Assembly (NCBI GenBank): GCA_013398295.1
Contig: VZSF01006714.1
Coordinates: 212,617-276,616 of the forward strand
Direction: 5' to 3'
DNA length: 64,000 bases
From: Chionis minor
Lineage: Eukaryota > Chordata > Aves > Charadriiformes > Chionididae
How positions within the stretch are numbered: the first letter of the stretch is position 1; the number at the start of each line of letters is the position of its first letter. The position numbers and the translations under genes are program-made. Shown here one piece after another: positions 13,421-26,555 of this stretch. Below the pieces are notes generated by a model, which worked only from the letters and a program-made list of their open reading frames with translations, was not told the origin of the DNA and did no database searches.

Positions 13421-16334
13421 TTGAATTTTGTGGTACCTCTTATCTTAATCCTTTCTCCCTGCTCTCCCACCCCCTCTTCTCGCCTCAACCGGGGTAGGTG
13501 GAACTGCTCAGCCTCGCCTTTTCCACAAATGCTGGCAGGCTGCTTGCTGGTTCCAGGCCCGGGGAATACACTGGGAGTCTGTTCCAGCGGCGGGATGGGG
13601 TTTTGGGAGGTAGGTCGGGTTTTGCTGGCTGAGCACAGTGCGCCGCTTGTGTGAGCTGGGTGGCTTCGGCAGCAGATGCCCGGGCTGTTAAAAAAGTAAT
13701 GCTTGGTGAGAGTAGCAAAGCCAAGGCTTAAAAACACATTTTTTTGGGGGTGGGGGGAATAAAAAAAAAATCTTATTTACAAACTCCGCTGTGGTCTTAG
13801 CTCTGAGGTGGTTTGTTTAAGGGGAGACAAAGCGGAGACGTGGGAGGTGTAGGGGATGGTTCAGACCATCCCCAGTGCTGGGGGGCTGCGCTCTTGTCCC
13901 AGCCCCCCCGTTCCCAATAAATATCCCTAGGTGAGGTGGCGGTGACCGCAGCACGGGGCTGTGCCACCATGCTGTCTCCCGGTGGACATTCTGCCTGCCG
14001 TGCCTGGGGTAAGGCAGAGCTGGGCTTGGTGCCTCCTGCTTCTCCGTGGCTTGGAGGGGGTCTGCACCCCTCATTTCCCACCCCCCAAACCCAGGCTGTG
14101 ACAATTTCCGCTGGCATTTTCCCTCTTCCTTCCCTGGCTTGTAGCTGTGCACGGTGGCCTAATTTCAGGGGTGTTTTCAAGTGTCTGGGGAAGGTCACAC
14201 CTCAAGTTTTTTTGGCACTGGAATTCCTCCCCCCACCCTGTCTCCCGTTGTGCCACCTCCTTGCCTTTCTCCGTGCGATGCTTCAGGCTCAGCCCTGTGT
14301 GTTTTTGGAGGTTTGTCTTATTTACACAAACGGCTCTCAGAAAGTTCAGCTGAAAAGCAGCTTTTTGTCCCTGGAACAGCCAGGGAGGACCAGCGTGTGA
14401 TCTTTGTGTATAAAGTTGCCTTTCTCTGCTTATAAACAGTGGCCGTGGGATGGATGGATGTGCGGTGGACCTGTTTAGATTTCCATCTGACCCACCTCCT
14501 TGTTTGCGGTGCTGGCCTCCCCTTTGAGCGCCGCCGTCTCTCCTGCCTTTTGCCATAACACGTGGCGTGAGGTGGTTTTTTTAACCTTTGAAATTGGAAA
14601 GCCGTGTCGGATCGTGGTGTCCTGCTGCAGAGAGCAGTGTATGATTTATTTTTTATAACTATTTCTGCCCCCCCCTCCCCGTGCAATATCATAGACCCAG
14701 ATCACTCATTAATTTCCCCGTGCAGCCTTTCTTCTGGTGGCCAGGCAAGCTGGGACCTGATGGCCACCGACAGCCCATCGTGTGTCCCGTTATTCCCTGG
14801 AAGCTCTGGGAAGGGGTGAACTGGGGAGCACACCTGCGTGCCTTGGTCCTCCAGCTGTGGTGGAGGAGTCACTGTGAGACGCAGCTCCGCTGGCCGTCCC
14901 TTCCAGAGCCCTTCGTCTGGGCTGGTTTCCCCCAGCCCTGGTTTGCATCAGATCGACACAAGCTAATTATTTCTGAAATGCCTCTAATTGGCGCCTCTTT
15001 CTGGTCCAGCTGAAATTGGGGATGTGTTTCTCCAGTCGGGAGCAGAGGGAAGATGTGGGGCAGAGCAGCATCACCCGGGGCCTTCCTTCCCGGGAAGGTA
15101 GGCTGGAGCGCTGGGTTGGCAGCATCGCTGGGGTCACCGATGAAGGAAGAGAAACCTCCACGTGCTTTTTTTCTTTTATGGGCCCAATAAATGCAGCATG
15201 CCACAGACTTGCTGCTTTACTGGGTGTTCATTGTGTGCAGCTGTGCAGTGAGATGGAGCATGGCTTCCCCAAAATTGAGTTGTAGCTGGGATGCTCTGGA
15301 GAACCATCTCTGGGTCGATGGCGGTGGTTCCTCCAAACTCCTACTCTGGAAAGTTGCTCAGCAGTGGGAGGTTCCCGGCTGAAATATTGGGCTCCAAACT
15401 GGGACAGGCTATAGGTCTGGCTTGCCCAAACCATGACACGTGGAAAGGGCTCTACCTGTGTCCAGGCTGAGGTTGGGCACCCTGCACTCAGCTAAAGAGT
15501 GGGAACCACCGAGCGTGAGTGCTCTTGCCTTCCCTTCGGTGCCCAAACTGTCTCCGTGGTGCTATGAAAATGTCTTGGGGGGAAAACTTGTGGACCTGCT
15601 CTTGGACTGAATTTTATTTTCCGAGTGAATGAGACTTTTTGGTCTTGGGTGTTGGGGGGAATAACCGCCCCAGCACCTAGCAGCCCACCTGCCCTTGGGG
15701 AGCTGGTAGAGGAGGTGGCTTGTTCAGGAGCGGCGGCGCAGGGCTGCGGGGGGCAGTGGGTGGTGTAGCTCTCTCGAACTGTCTCAGCTTGTGAGCCCCT
15801 AAACATTAATTTCCAGTGGGCGCCACAACCCTCTGCATTCCCACCTTCCGACCAGTGCCTGTGCGTGTGCTTCCACACACCCCTCTGGTCACCCCTGGAC
15901 CGCAGAAAGGATAGGGGATAGGAAATGCTTCATAAGAGCCAAACTGGCTTGATTTTTTTTTTTAAAAAAAAAAAGGATGCAAAATGCATTTGGAAATCTG
16001 GCCTTTTGTCTATCTTTTTCTGGAGTCTCTTAACTTAAGAGTTTTGATCCGGTTATCTGCACGGTTACTGTGCTTGGCAAGCCTGGCAGGCAGGCGAAGG
16101 GCTTATTAATGTGGGATTTTACATGGATAAATGCGCGTGTGAAGTGCTACTGACAAATGTTGGTAGATGCTCAGAGAAGAATCAGCTGCTTTGGCATAGC
16201 TCTGTGCCCATTCCTTCATTTGAATGCCTTTACAAAACCTGGTTGTAGCAAAGCCTGTTGTATAAAAGGGATGCATATTTCTGTGGCTTGAAAGGGGCGG
16301 GGGGGGAGCAAACCCAAAAACACACATGCACACA

Positions 16335-16347
16335 CACCCCCCCCCTT
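16335..16347. repeat. C homopolymer beside (CA)n-like sequence
   Basis: ACACATGCACACACAC runs into about ten C. A second C run lies at 16482-16493 followed by a T10 run. Confidence 0.75.
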
Positions 16348-16744
16348 AGTAAGTTTTGCGCACATCGGAAACAAAGGCATCAGCATTTGCTTGTCAGAGC
16401 TGATAAAGTTTGCTTGGATCTTAATTTTTCTGCTTGATTTCACAAAGTAATTGAAACTTCCTTTTTGCTGCAAGCTCTCTTCCCCCCCCCCCTTTCTTTT
16501 TTTTTTTAAATATTCTTAAAAGAACATCTTTTGGTCAGTGAGTTGATGGAATTTTTGTTGAGAAAGGTGGGTGCGGTTCGACCGAGTGGTCAGTCAAAGC
16601 TTCTGGGACAAATTACTTGTGCCTGCAAGTCATTCCTCCCAGTTGAGAACCACCTAGACCAAATAAACCTTGAACTAGAGGTTTTATAGGAGCTTTTGAG
16701 CATGTAAGTGAAGATTTTTGTAATCGCAGTGATCTGATAAAACC

Positions 16745-16815
16745 TTAAAAAAACAAACAACAAAAAAACCCCAAAAAAACCCCCAAAAACCAAAAAGCAC
16801 CAACCCAAAAACACA
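16745..16815. repeat. A/C-rich low-complexity tract
   Basis: Runs of A separated by single or grouped C (AAACAAACAAC, CCCCAAAAAAAC) over about 70 bases, complementary to the G/T-rich tracts common in this intron. Confidence 0.85.
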
Positions 16816-18402
16816 GGGTTCCCGTAAAGAAAATAGTAGTTCCACTTGAGGTGATAAAACCCACATCTGGTAAGCTTTGCTTGCTACCTCCTGATGGCCT
16901 GTGAAATGGCGAATAGTCCCCGCGCTGGAGGAGGGGATGCCAAACTGCTGGTGACATAGCCTTGCCGTGGAGGGGACACACCAAAAAAAAAAAAATTAAA
17001 AAAAAAATTTGCTCATTTGAGAGCAAAACCAGCCGCTTTTGAAGAAGGAACATCCTCCGGCTCCCATTTGCAGTTGCGTGGCTCTGGTGTTGCGCTGCTC
17101 GCCTCCCGGGCGGCGCAGCGCGGGGAATTTCAGACGTTGGGGTGAGGAGGGGTCCGGGTAATTGAAAGCAAACAAACAGCGAAGACAAAAAAAAAAAGCA
17201 ACATAAAACAGCGAACCCGAAGCCACAAATAGAAAACAGACTTGCCAGATTGATTGGTTCGAATTTGTTTATTTGAAGTCCCGAAAGTTCGCATCGTCGC
17301 TCTTTTGGGGTGTCTCTCACGTTGGGCAATGTGTTTGCCATGTGTTGTCAGCTCGGCTTTTCCCAAGAAAGAGCCTGGTTTTTGGTGGGTTGGTGTTGCC
17401 TTAAACTTCAGATTGAAAGGAAGGTGACAGGCTCCAAAGGCCGGTTTGGAGTCTTGACGTATTGAAGGGAATTATGCTCTGCAAAACTTCTGTTTCGTGG
17501 AGGATTTTCCTTGGGCGTGTTAAAGAGTAGCGAGCGTTTTCATGGAACTGCAAAGACACTTACCCTTCATGTTTTTTCCCACATCCCTGATGGAAACGGG
17601 TTTGGGAATAATGGCGCCCTCGCTGGCGTTGGTAGAAACATGGTGAAGTTTGGTTTTATTTTTGGTTTTCTGGATGTTTTGGACTTGGACAGAGCTTCCT
17701 ACCTTCAGTACCAAATCAGTAGAGCAGCTGTAATAGCCATTTTTTTAACAGATTTGACTGAAGCACCCCCAAGCCCCCAGACGGAGGAATTACAGCTCCA
17801 GCCTATTAACTGTTGGCCATTAATGAGTCGGGTGTAAGTGCCTTGGTTGTGCCCAAGATTTCGAAGCTGAATCCTTTGCATAATATTAACATGGCAAGAA
17901 CACCTCCCGAGGATGAGCCACAACTTCGCGGTGCCGCAGCCGTGCCTCCCCGGGAAGGAGCAAGTACATTTTGGGTGGTGCTGATACCATCTCCTGCCTT
18001 GGCGCTATCAAAGCGGGTGGAAGCTCCCCGCCGTGCCAGCAGCCCGGCTCTGATGTTCTCTCACATCCAGGCGCGTTGTTTATCTTTTAACCAAAGCCTT
18101 GGATAAACTTCCAAAATAAATGAATGTAGTAGTCCAACTCGGTCTGCTTTGGCAGAGGTTTTCTGGAGTGACTCAAACGTTATAAATATGAAAGTAGCCA
18201 GACTTCAAACGCCTCCTTTGGACAAAGTTTTCATAGTTGTCTCCTAGAGCAGTAAAGGGCAATGTTTCCTTGAAGAAAAATCTTTATTTTAATTCTCCCC
18301 AACCCCCCTTCTATTTCTTTCTCTCCCCCTTTCTCTTTTAATCTTCGTTTACGTCTTGCCTTCCTGATTAAGAACTAATCAGTGAAGATAGATTAGTCTG
18401 GG

Positions 18403-18525
18403 AGCGTTGCAGCCCTTGGGAGCGGTGCAGCTCCGGGAGGTCAGGAGCCGGGAGGCACCGCGGGGTCACCATCGCCGCCGCAGAGGCCGGCTGAGCCGCG
18501 CTCCAGTGCGCGGAGGAATGCGGTA
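18403..18525. promoter_or_regulatory. Short CpG-dense patch in intron 1
   Basis: About 15 CpG dinucleotides in roughly 120 bases, flanked on the left by T/C-rich and on the right by A-rich sequence. A small inverted repeat (ACTAATC/GATTAGT) sits just before it. It could be an intragenic CpG island core or simply CpG-rich filler. There is no TATA box or exon with coding potential next to it. Confidence 0.3.
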
Positions 18526-19272
18526 ACAGGATTTAAAGGAAACGTACAGAACTAACGAGGATTAAGGCTAATTGTCTGCCCGGTTCCTGCGAGGGGCGGC
18601 AGGATGTGGCCACGCGGGGAGTGACCCTGGTCTCCAGGGGGAGAAGTCCGGTGGTTAGGGGCTGCTCGTGGAGGACCTTGGTAGGTTGGGTTGGTTTAAT
18701 TGCTGGATGGAGAAAATGGAAAATAGTGGATTGCAAAGGAAAAAAAGGAGAAAAAAAAAAAGTTCTTCCTTAAAGACTTTCAAGGTTGTTGGAGCAAATA
18801 TTTCTGCAGTTGGTGGGAAACATCCTACAAATGAATGATTCCTGCCATGCCTGGCCTCTGTTTTTGCTGGTGTTGCACAACTGCTGTGTTGTGCAGGGAC
18901 CTGACACCCCCCACCTGCTGAATGCTGGTCCTGGGGCTGGGCTCAGCCTGGTAGAAGGCCTCATGCTGATGGACTTTGTCTGCCTGTAAGTCTGGAAGAA
19001 CGGCGCGATGCTGTCAGAGGTCCTTTGTGGACCTGGTCTCCCCTTGCAGGTCAGGCTGGGTACTTGCATCTTGCAGAAAGGCCATGGACATACCTTGGCT
19101 TGAATAAGGGGGGATTTGAGGAGTGAAGGCTCCCCAAAGGAAGGGGTTGGTCCTCAGTGAGCCAAAGTGGTTTGAAACACTGGCTGGATCTGACCATCCA
19201 TTGAATGGGACCTGAGGCAGCCAGGTGGCCAGACTGAAAGAGTTAATCACCTTGTGTTTCTGGGCTCTGGGC

Positions 19273-19710
19273 AATCACAGCATCATATAGGTTGGAAGAG
19301 ACTTTTAAGATCATCAAGTCCAACCATCAGCCTTACACTGCCAAGTTACTACTAAACCATGTCCCTCAGCACCACGTCTACCCATCTTTTAAATACCTCC
19401 AGGGATGGCGACTCCACTGCTTCCCTGGGCAGCCTGTTCCAATGCTTTATAACCTTTCGGGGAAGAGATTTTTCCTAATATCCATCCTAAACCTCCCCTG
19501 GTGGAGCTTGAGGCCGTTTCCTCTTGTCCCATCGCCTGTTCCTTGGGAGAAGAGACCAACCCTCCCTGGCTACACGCTCCTCTCAGGCAGTTGCAGAGAG
19601 TGAGGTCTCCCCTCAGCCTCCTCTTGTCCAGGCTGAACAACCCCAGGTCCCTCAGCCGCTCCTCAGGAGACTTGTTCTCCAGACCCCTCACCAGCTTTGT
19701 TGCCCTTCTC
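19273..19710 (-). mobile_element. CR1 LINE fragment, 5'-truncated
   Basis: Read on the + strand it begins with a degenerate 3' tail (ATCACAGCATCATATAGGTTGG). It runs through the hallmark CR1 3' region: a stretch specifying decayed 'strip the first lines'-type sequence, AGACTTTTAAGATCATCAAG, then TCCAGGGATGG, CTGGGCAGCCTGTTCC, CTCAGCCTCCTCTTGTCCAG and GGCTGAACAACCCCAGGTCC. The element therefore lies on the minus strand. About 440 bp, covering the end of the reverse transcriptase ORF and the 3' UTR. Old and non-functional. It shares a translated segment with the copy at 22.95 kb, so both are of one subfamily. Confidence 0.93.
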
Positions 19711-19747
19711 AGGTGTAAATCCCTCCCCAAAAAACCCCAAAGCAAGC

Positions 19748-19783
19748 TACTCTTGCAAGTATCTTGCAAGATACTCTTGCAAA
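19748..19783. repeat. 12-bp tandem repeat, three units
   Basis: Three consecutive 12-mers, TACTCTTGCAAG, TATCTTGCAAGA and TACTCTTGCAAA, lie 37 bases past the truncated end of the CR1 copy. Small local duplication. Confidence 0.75.
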
Positions 19784-21420
19784 TTGAGAAGTTTCTCCTT
19801 GGTGCAGAGCTCTGGCTCACTTCTGCTCCTCGCCCTGATCAGGGTCCCTGGGGCTCAGTGGCACTGGGTGGCTGGTGGCACGTGGGGTGGCGGGGAGGCA
19901 GGAGATAAGGAGTCAGCGCTCCAGTCCAAAGTCTGGGCTGCCTTTGCAGGGTGGGAAGTCATACCTGCCCTCAGCAACTGTGTGGAGCAAGGGACACGCG
20001 TGGATTTTTGCTGTCAAAGTGAAGGGAGCAAAAGTAGACCTGTCCGTGTCTTTTGGGTGGTCCTGGCTCTCTGCTGAGCCCCTGTGCGCCACTTACTGCC
20101 TTCCCCACCCAAAGCCACCTGGGGCAGGGTGAAGGAGTGCATCTGTATGGGTGAGAGACATCACCCTGCTGCTCCAGATATTTGTGTATTTGTGCGCTGC
20201 CCTTCCATGGAGTTGTTTGCAGCTTGGTGGTTTGGGTTGGGTTTTGTTTGAGGTTTGTTTTTTTTATTTCCTTTTCCTTCCCTTCTGTATAAAGTTGGTC
20301 CCAGAATTGCAGCAGGTTCCTCAGTGCCTATTTTGGGTCCTGCCATAGAGAATTAATCTCTCTGGAGGTTAATCAACATCTCTCTTGCATTCCAATTTAT
20401 AGATCAGATGATTGTTTGTATAAAGCCCGGGCTATTTTTTTTAATCTTATTTTAAGTCAAAAACAGGAAATTGTGGCTGAATTTCATGAACTTTGTTTCT
20501 TACTTAAGGAATTAAAAACATCTTTAGGTTTTAGGGCATTTTAAAATTTTTGCTTGGGTGATAGCTGCCAGTTCACGTGCCCTCAGTACTTTTATTCCTG
20601 CTGGTGGGCTTTTAACCGGTGGAAGTGGTAGCTCGGCTATGTGCGATGGCGTGTGGGGTTGTGTTTTGGGGTGTTTTTGGGGTTTTGCAAACAGGAAAAC
20701 TTAACTTGTGTCAAGCCCCTGTGTCGCTGGCGTCATCAGAAAGGTGGGATGTTTGGAGGGGCTGACCACAGGGGCACCAGCACCTTGGGACAGTGGTCCT
20801 TGCCTTGAAACAAGCTGGTGCCACCACTGGGGAGAGCTGTGGCTTTCCATGGTTGTGGGGGAACCCGTATAATATGGTGCCTCCACAAAACCACCAACGC
20901 CTCCTTTTGAAGTTCTTATTTGGTTATTTGTTTGGTGGTTGTGGTTTTTTTTCCAAATCATGATCCCCAGAATGAGTAGGGCTGGATGACCTCAAAATGT
21001 TGCTTGAAGCTTTTGAGGGTCACCTACTGCCAACCGTGGCACTCGCCAGCAGATGACCCGTCTGCTGGCATAAATAGGTGAGCCTGGGCACGTCTCACAA
21101 GAAAACTACTGTGCGGCTCTAAAATGTGTTTTTGTGCATTGACGCTGGAATTGGAATGTGAAAAGGAAAAAACAAAAATAAAATAAATAAAATTGCTGTG
21201 GAAAAGTGGTCGCCAGCAAGGTACTCCTTGCCTGGTCATGCGTGGTGCCTTCCTGCACTGGGCAGCATCCCGGAGGGACTGGGAGCGGAGGGGGGAGATG
21301 CTCTGAAGAAGGAAAAATATTCCGGAAAAATATTCCAGTTCACATGACAGTGTTTGTGGCAGAACCCGTTTTGGTTGAAAGCTGCTTTTTTGGCAAATAG
21401 CCCAAAGCTTTATGGAAAAA

Positions 21421-21482
21421 AACCTCAAAAACAACCCACCAAACAAAAAACAAACCAGCAAAGCAACCAAACAACAAACAGG
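21421..21482. repeat. (CAAA)n-like low-complexity tract
   Basis: Degenerate CAAA/CCAA units over about 60 bases immediately after the AT-rich 21.36-21.42 kb segment. Confidence 0.8.
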
Positions 21483-22954
21483 CAGTTTTTTGGCTTTGTT
21501 TTGCTTTTTTAATGGGGAATTGGAGGGAAGAAAATGAGAAGTCTCACAAGGAAAGTAACTGTCTCACAGCCAGATCTCTTCTATTTACTGTTCCTGGGCC
21601 TGAGGCTTCAGTAATTCTGTGTGTTTGCTGTTCCAAATGGATTCTCTCTTTTTTTTTTTTTAATTGCATGAAATGGTACTTGCTGGGTTTTTTGGGTTAC
21701 CCTGCAAAATCTGCTGGACAATTTCTGTTGAATTCGGAAGTCTGAACACTGGCTGTTTTTTTGATGGGCTTTATCTCAGCTGTTTCATTTTTTACCTTTA
21801 TGCGTAACCAGAATTACTGACTGCAAGTGTTGGGCTTTTCCGATGATCTTTAGTGGCTGATAGACAAGGGTCCCTGTCCCTCATCCCTCCATCTCAGCTG
21901 TCCAGGGACGGGTTTCTTGTGCTCCTTGTGTATCCCTCCTCCTCATCGGCGAAGTGGAAAAACCCCCATGATAATCTTCAGCATAATTTACCTGTTGTGT
22001 AACTCGGGGCACGTAGGCAGACACAGGTTATGAAAACTATTTCACGCCTAAAGAATTCGGTGATAATAAAGAGAATTTGCATTTCCGAAGCTCTCAGTCA
22101 GTGATGTCAAGTAGGGTTTTTTGGTTTTGTTTTTCTTAATTAAGAAACAACTCTTGGTTTTCATTGAAGGTTTCTGTCTTAGCCAGGGAGAATCCTCCAG
22201 TAAACCCGAGCTATTTTACTCTCCAGGCTTGCTTAAATAATAAGTTTAATTATGCAGTTTTGGGTTTTTTTTTCTTCTTGCCTTATTTGTATATTCAGGT
22301 CTTTATGCGGTTTCTCTCCCTTTTGATGTTTGCAGAAATGCATTATCTTCATCTGTCTGGTTTGTGTTTGGTGTGCCACTAATTGACTCAATATCCTGTT
22401 TGTTGGAATGAAAGCCCGCTCTATCATGGCATATTTTTCCAGGGTGTAAAACCTCGCAGTATTTGGGCCACCCTGTCGGGAAGGAAATTCTTGGTTGTGC
22501 TGTGGAAATGAGCAATGATGGTATTTTTCCTCAGGTGAGCAGGACTTTAGCTTGAAGTGAGCTTTTAACGCCCTGCTGAAGGTGAGGTCCTGCATCCTCC
22601 TGGTTTGGATGTCCACTGCACAAGGCGCAGTCATGGGCTCAGATGTCTGCAGGGAGTTTTTTGGGTTTGGTCCTTGGGGGCCTCCGCATGAACCCTCCCC
22701 ATTGCCCCAACCTCAACGGGAGAGCCGCGCAGGAGAGGACCTCAGTTGACCGATGATGCTTCTCTGGAGCGCTGCAGAGAGCGGAGGAGGGTCGTTGTAT
22801 CTTGTTTGGGGCTGAAGAGCTGCGTTAGGTGACTGGGAAGGGCTCTCCCGGTCTGCCCCCATCCTGGGGCAATGTCCCCATAATCTCTCTGGTTGGCCTC
22901 AATGGGTAGCGCTTGCCCAGACTCGCTCCTTCGGGGACCTCGCTCTGTCATCGG

Positions 22955-23133
22955 CTGGAAGATGGAACAGGCTGCCCGGGGAAGTGGTGGAGTCGCCATC
23001 CGTGGAGGCATTTCCCAGCCAGGCAGACGTGGTGCTGAGGGACATGAGGTAGGGGTGGGTTGGGCAGTGCTGGGGTGATGGTTGGACTCGATGGTCTTAA
23101 AGGTCTCTTCCAACCCAAGTGATTCTATGAGTC
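22955..23133 (+). mobile_element. CR1 LINE 3' fragment
   Basis: Sequence from GGAACAGGCTGCCCGGGG through GATGGTTGGACTCGATGGTC to CCAACCCAAGTGATTCTATG, the classic CR1 3' end on the + strand, about 180 bp. Upstream sequence to about 22.74 kb is GC-rich but not clearly CR1. It is inverted relative to the copy at 19273-19710. Confidence 0.92.
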
Positions 23134-26100
23134 TACGAACTTTGCGGTGGTAATTTGGACTTGAACGGATAGGAGGCAAGAGCCCTCTTTGTGTCCTAAG
23201 TTGCTCTTTCCAGTAGAAAATTAAGGTTCTTAATGTGCGTTTGGCTTAATGTACACACAGGGATATAAATCTCCCTTGTTCTCTTCGGTCCCTGACCCTC
23301 TTGGCAGTAAATTTGGGAACTCAAAGCTGTCAACAAAGCAAAATGGAAAAATAGAAGCCAGACAGACCTCAGTTGTGTATGATATTTTAAGTAACCATAG
23401 GTACGCACCATGGAAATAATTAGGATTATTTGTTGTGTTGAAGGGAGGTATGTCACTGAGGTATTGTGTGCACCGGCGTTCCCCACGCCTGCAAGATGGA
23501 TTAGCAGCTGAGTTAACAGATGCAGCAAAGCTTGACTGAAAATAGTTCACTGTTGTTAAGCGTAGGTGAAAGGGCTTTGGTTTGGGTATCAAAGAGTGTA
23601 TTTTGACTGCTTGACAAGTCTGCAAGGGGAAAAAAAAAAAAGAAAAATAATTTCAATATTATAAGCTTTCTCTGTGAGTCTGGGGAATTCTTCTGTGCCA
23701 TTAGAGTAATCAGCAAAAAACTGAAATGCACAGTGATTAATAACCTCAGTGGAAGCGCAGGGGAAACAAGTGACTTTAACGTTAATAAGGCAAATACACC
23801 ATTTATATAAAATGGTTGCTAATTGAGTGGGACGTTAAATATGCTGCACGCTGCCAAATTGCGGTACTTCCATAACCCTACCAGCCTTGGGAGCTGGCTG
23901 TGCATGAGGATGTCTTTTGGCTTAAAAACTCCCGGGTGGCTGGAAAAAAAAGGGGGTGTGGGTGGGGATGAGCATCCGTGATGGTGGAATCCAGGACCAA
24001 GGCTGGCATCCATGTGCCCGGCTGGTGGGCAATGCTGGTTGTGGACCTACATGGCGAATACCTGGGTTTGGGTATGTGGGGTTCTCTCTCTCTCTCTTCC
24101 GGTGTTTTTTTGGGTTTGAAATCCCAGTGAGAACTGCAAAGGTTTTGAGGAGGGAAAGCTGACTCTAGGTTGCGTGACGGTGGCCTTTAGGATGGGAAGT
24201 GACTTGTATTGGAAACGGGGTATGCCATTTTGTGTCTGATGGTGTTAGATGCAGGGAGGAGGCTGCACAGAGCACTTCCCCTGGAAGCGTGCCATTGAAA
24301 TAGCAGTTGGGGCTGGGAATAGCACCGTGGCCTCGGGAGCATCACAGGAGGAGGTGCAGCTCCAAGCATCCCAACCCAGTTTGACGCACTCCAACCAGCG
24401 GGTACCGGTGTTGCTCGCAGGGTGTGAGCTTAGAAACTTCCAATTCTGCTTCCCTTCATGGACACGTCACCTCTGTCAGCAGGACCTCACTGCTTCCTTC
24501 CTGGCACGCCACCGTCTCCATGGCAGGATTCTCCCCAATGGAATAAAAATGCAAGTCCCACAGCAGCACCAACTTTAAAGTGAGCGGAAGAGACTGATCA
24601 CACAGCAGAAGAGGAATACTCTGGCAAAGCCACCAGCTAAAAATTCAAGTTCACTGCTTACGCCGGGCAAAAAACATGTGTTCAAGCAGCCTGTGTGTGT
24701 GACAGCCTGGGAGGGGGCAGCTGGGTCGCTTTTTATCCTCCCTTTGGTGTTTGGAGCTTGGTGTTATTTCACCTGGAAATCTGTATATGCCAAAAGGCTC
24801 TCGGCGTTTCGGTGGTGCTCTTTGTTAGGAAATGCCCAAAAGTCCCAGGAGCGGTGGTTAGGGTGACCTGGCCTTGCCTGGCAGGGCAGGGACTGTTGTG
24901 ACCGCGGGGTGTGCGGTTGTGCCTGTGGATCACGGCAGCGCCGTTGCAGCCGGGTGAGGGCTGAGCATCTCCGGCTCATTTTGTAGCCCGGAAAACCAGG
25001 CTGGTTTTGGTATTGTGGGTACAATTAAAGGCGATCGGACTGGGTGGAGGGTTCGGTAGCCTTGTCTGGCGTGATAACTCCGCCGGAGTCCATGGCAAGC
25101 TCACGCTTTTCTTTCTTCTTCTGGCCCCTTGTTAAGGTGGGGCTGGAGCAGCGGAGCTGCGCTCAGGGGTGATGCTAGTGTTTCTTGTTATCTTTGTTGG
25201 GGGTTTGTAAAGCCTCGGTAGCATGTCAATTATATATGATGGGTGGAAGCCTAATATTCTGTGATAATTAGAAGGCAAGTCTAGTGTGAAATCGGATTAG
25301 AGCCTGGCATTACAGTCTGTGATTCCTTTGGTGGTTGGTTCAGAGGAAGTCATAAAACTCTTTTCAGGATGCTACAAGCCGATGTGTGCTGGAGGGAGGA
25401 GGCAGAGCGTAAGGCTGGAATGGTGGCCCTGCTCGCCGGTCCCCCGGCAGCGTTCTCCTTCCCTTTTTCCACCAGCCTGGCTTACCCCGGCCTGTTTTCT
25501 CGCATGGAAGCAAAGTCCAACAGTAACATCTCAGACCGTAAACCGCTTTTGGCTTGTTTAGCAAGCCGCAATGAAGGGCTAGACTGTAAGGGAGTATTGC
25601 AAAGAAATAACCTTCCCAATGAACCGCTCCTCAAAGTTCAGCTAGTTTTGCAGCTGGATGCGCTTAAAAGTATGGACTTGGTCAAGGTGAGGGGAAGCAG
25701 GCTGGGGAAGCATGTTAGACATCCAGAAACAACATTTTGAAAAGGTCTCGGAAAACTGGTCGGCAGAGGGAACTGCTTTTCAAGATCACAGAGCCCCTGC
25801 GTTTGGGCTGCAGACTTACTCATTCAATGAAAACTTGTTTTCCAACACATTGCAAAATAGTTACTCGATTTGGAAGAAACTCCGTGTGCCTGGAGTCTGC
25901 TAAATGTGGCATTTCTGTAATGGCTTAAATCATAAGTTTGCAAGATTACCTTTCACGTTTCCTTGCCTGTACAGATGGTAACATTGCGTACCGCTGCATT
26001 TTTATCTTTAAACCGTCACCTCCGTTCTCTGGAGGTGTGTGCCGTTACCTAGCCAAGGAGCAAGCTTCTCCTGCCGTTTTGGTCCATCGTTCTCTCTCTT

Positions 26101-26259
26101 ATATTACGTGTATTATTCAGACGTAATGTAAAACAGAGGAAAAAGTCTTGCTGCGACAGGCCATGGGAAAGCTCTGACGCAAGCCCACGGCACGTTGCAG
26201 CGATGGCGTGCAGATGCGGTAGACGCTCACAGTCGATCGCTGCTACTTAAGCCCTTTTT

Positions 26260-26555
26260 TGCCACGCAGCCCCCAACGTGATGATTGCGCACCCTGCCAA
26301 ACAATTCAATAAAAAGCCTAACTTGAAAGGAAGCTGTGGCAGAGCTGTATTTTTGTGCTGTGCTCACATGGTGATAAATTGCAAAAGCCGCCGAGTCTTT
26401 AACACTGCACAGTAGATGAAGAGTTGCCTTGTATGGGCATTGTTTGATGAGTTTTAACTTGGGGAAATAATTATTGCTGAATGTGTCCTTGACAGTGAGT
26501 GCACACCATGAGTGTTCTTTGCATTAGTATACATAAACATTAGCTCTCTGTTTAA
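26260..26555. promoter_or_regulatory. Candidate regulatory block in intron 1
   Basis: Non-repetitive AT-rich segment with AACAATTCAATAAAAAGCC, GGTGATAAATTGCAAAAGCC, GGAAATAATTATTGCTGAATG and CATAAACATTAGC. Dense in SOX-like and homeodomain-like words, but this is only suggestive. Confidence 0.2.

Noticed and set aside
13120..13737. 205-codon minus-strand frame
   Set aside because: Low-complexity Pro/Thr/Ser content from G-rich repeats at 13.38 kb; no homologue recognised.
16573..16600. GGTTCGACC resembling a tRNA B box
   Set aside because: No matching A box or acceptor stem within 80 bases.
25369..25740. 123-codon + frame in intron 1
   Set aside because: Not recognised; no acceptor or donor pair preserving the exon 1 to exon 2 phase.
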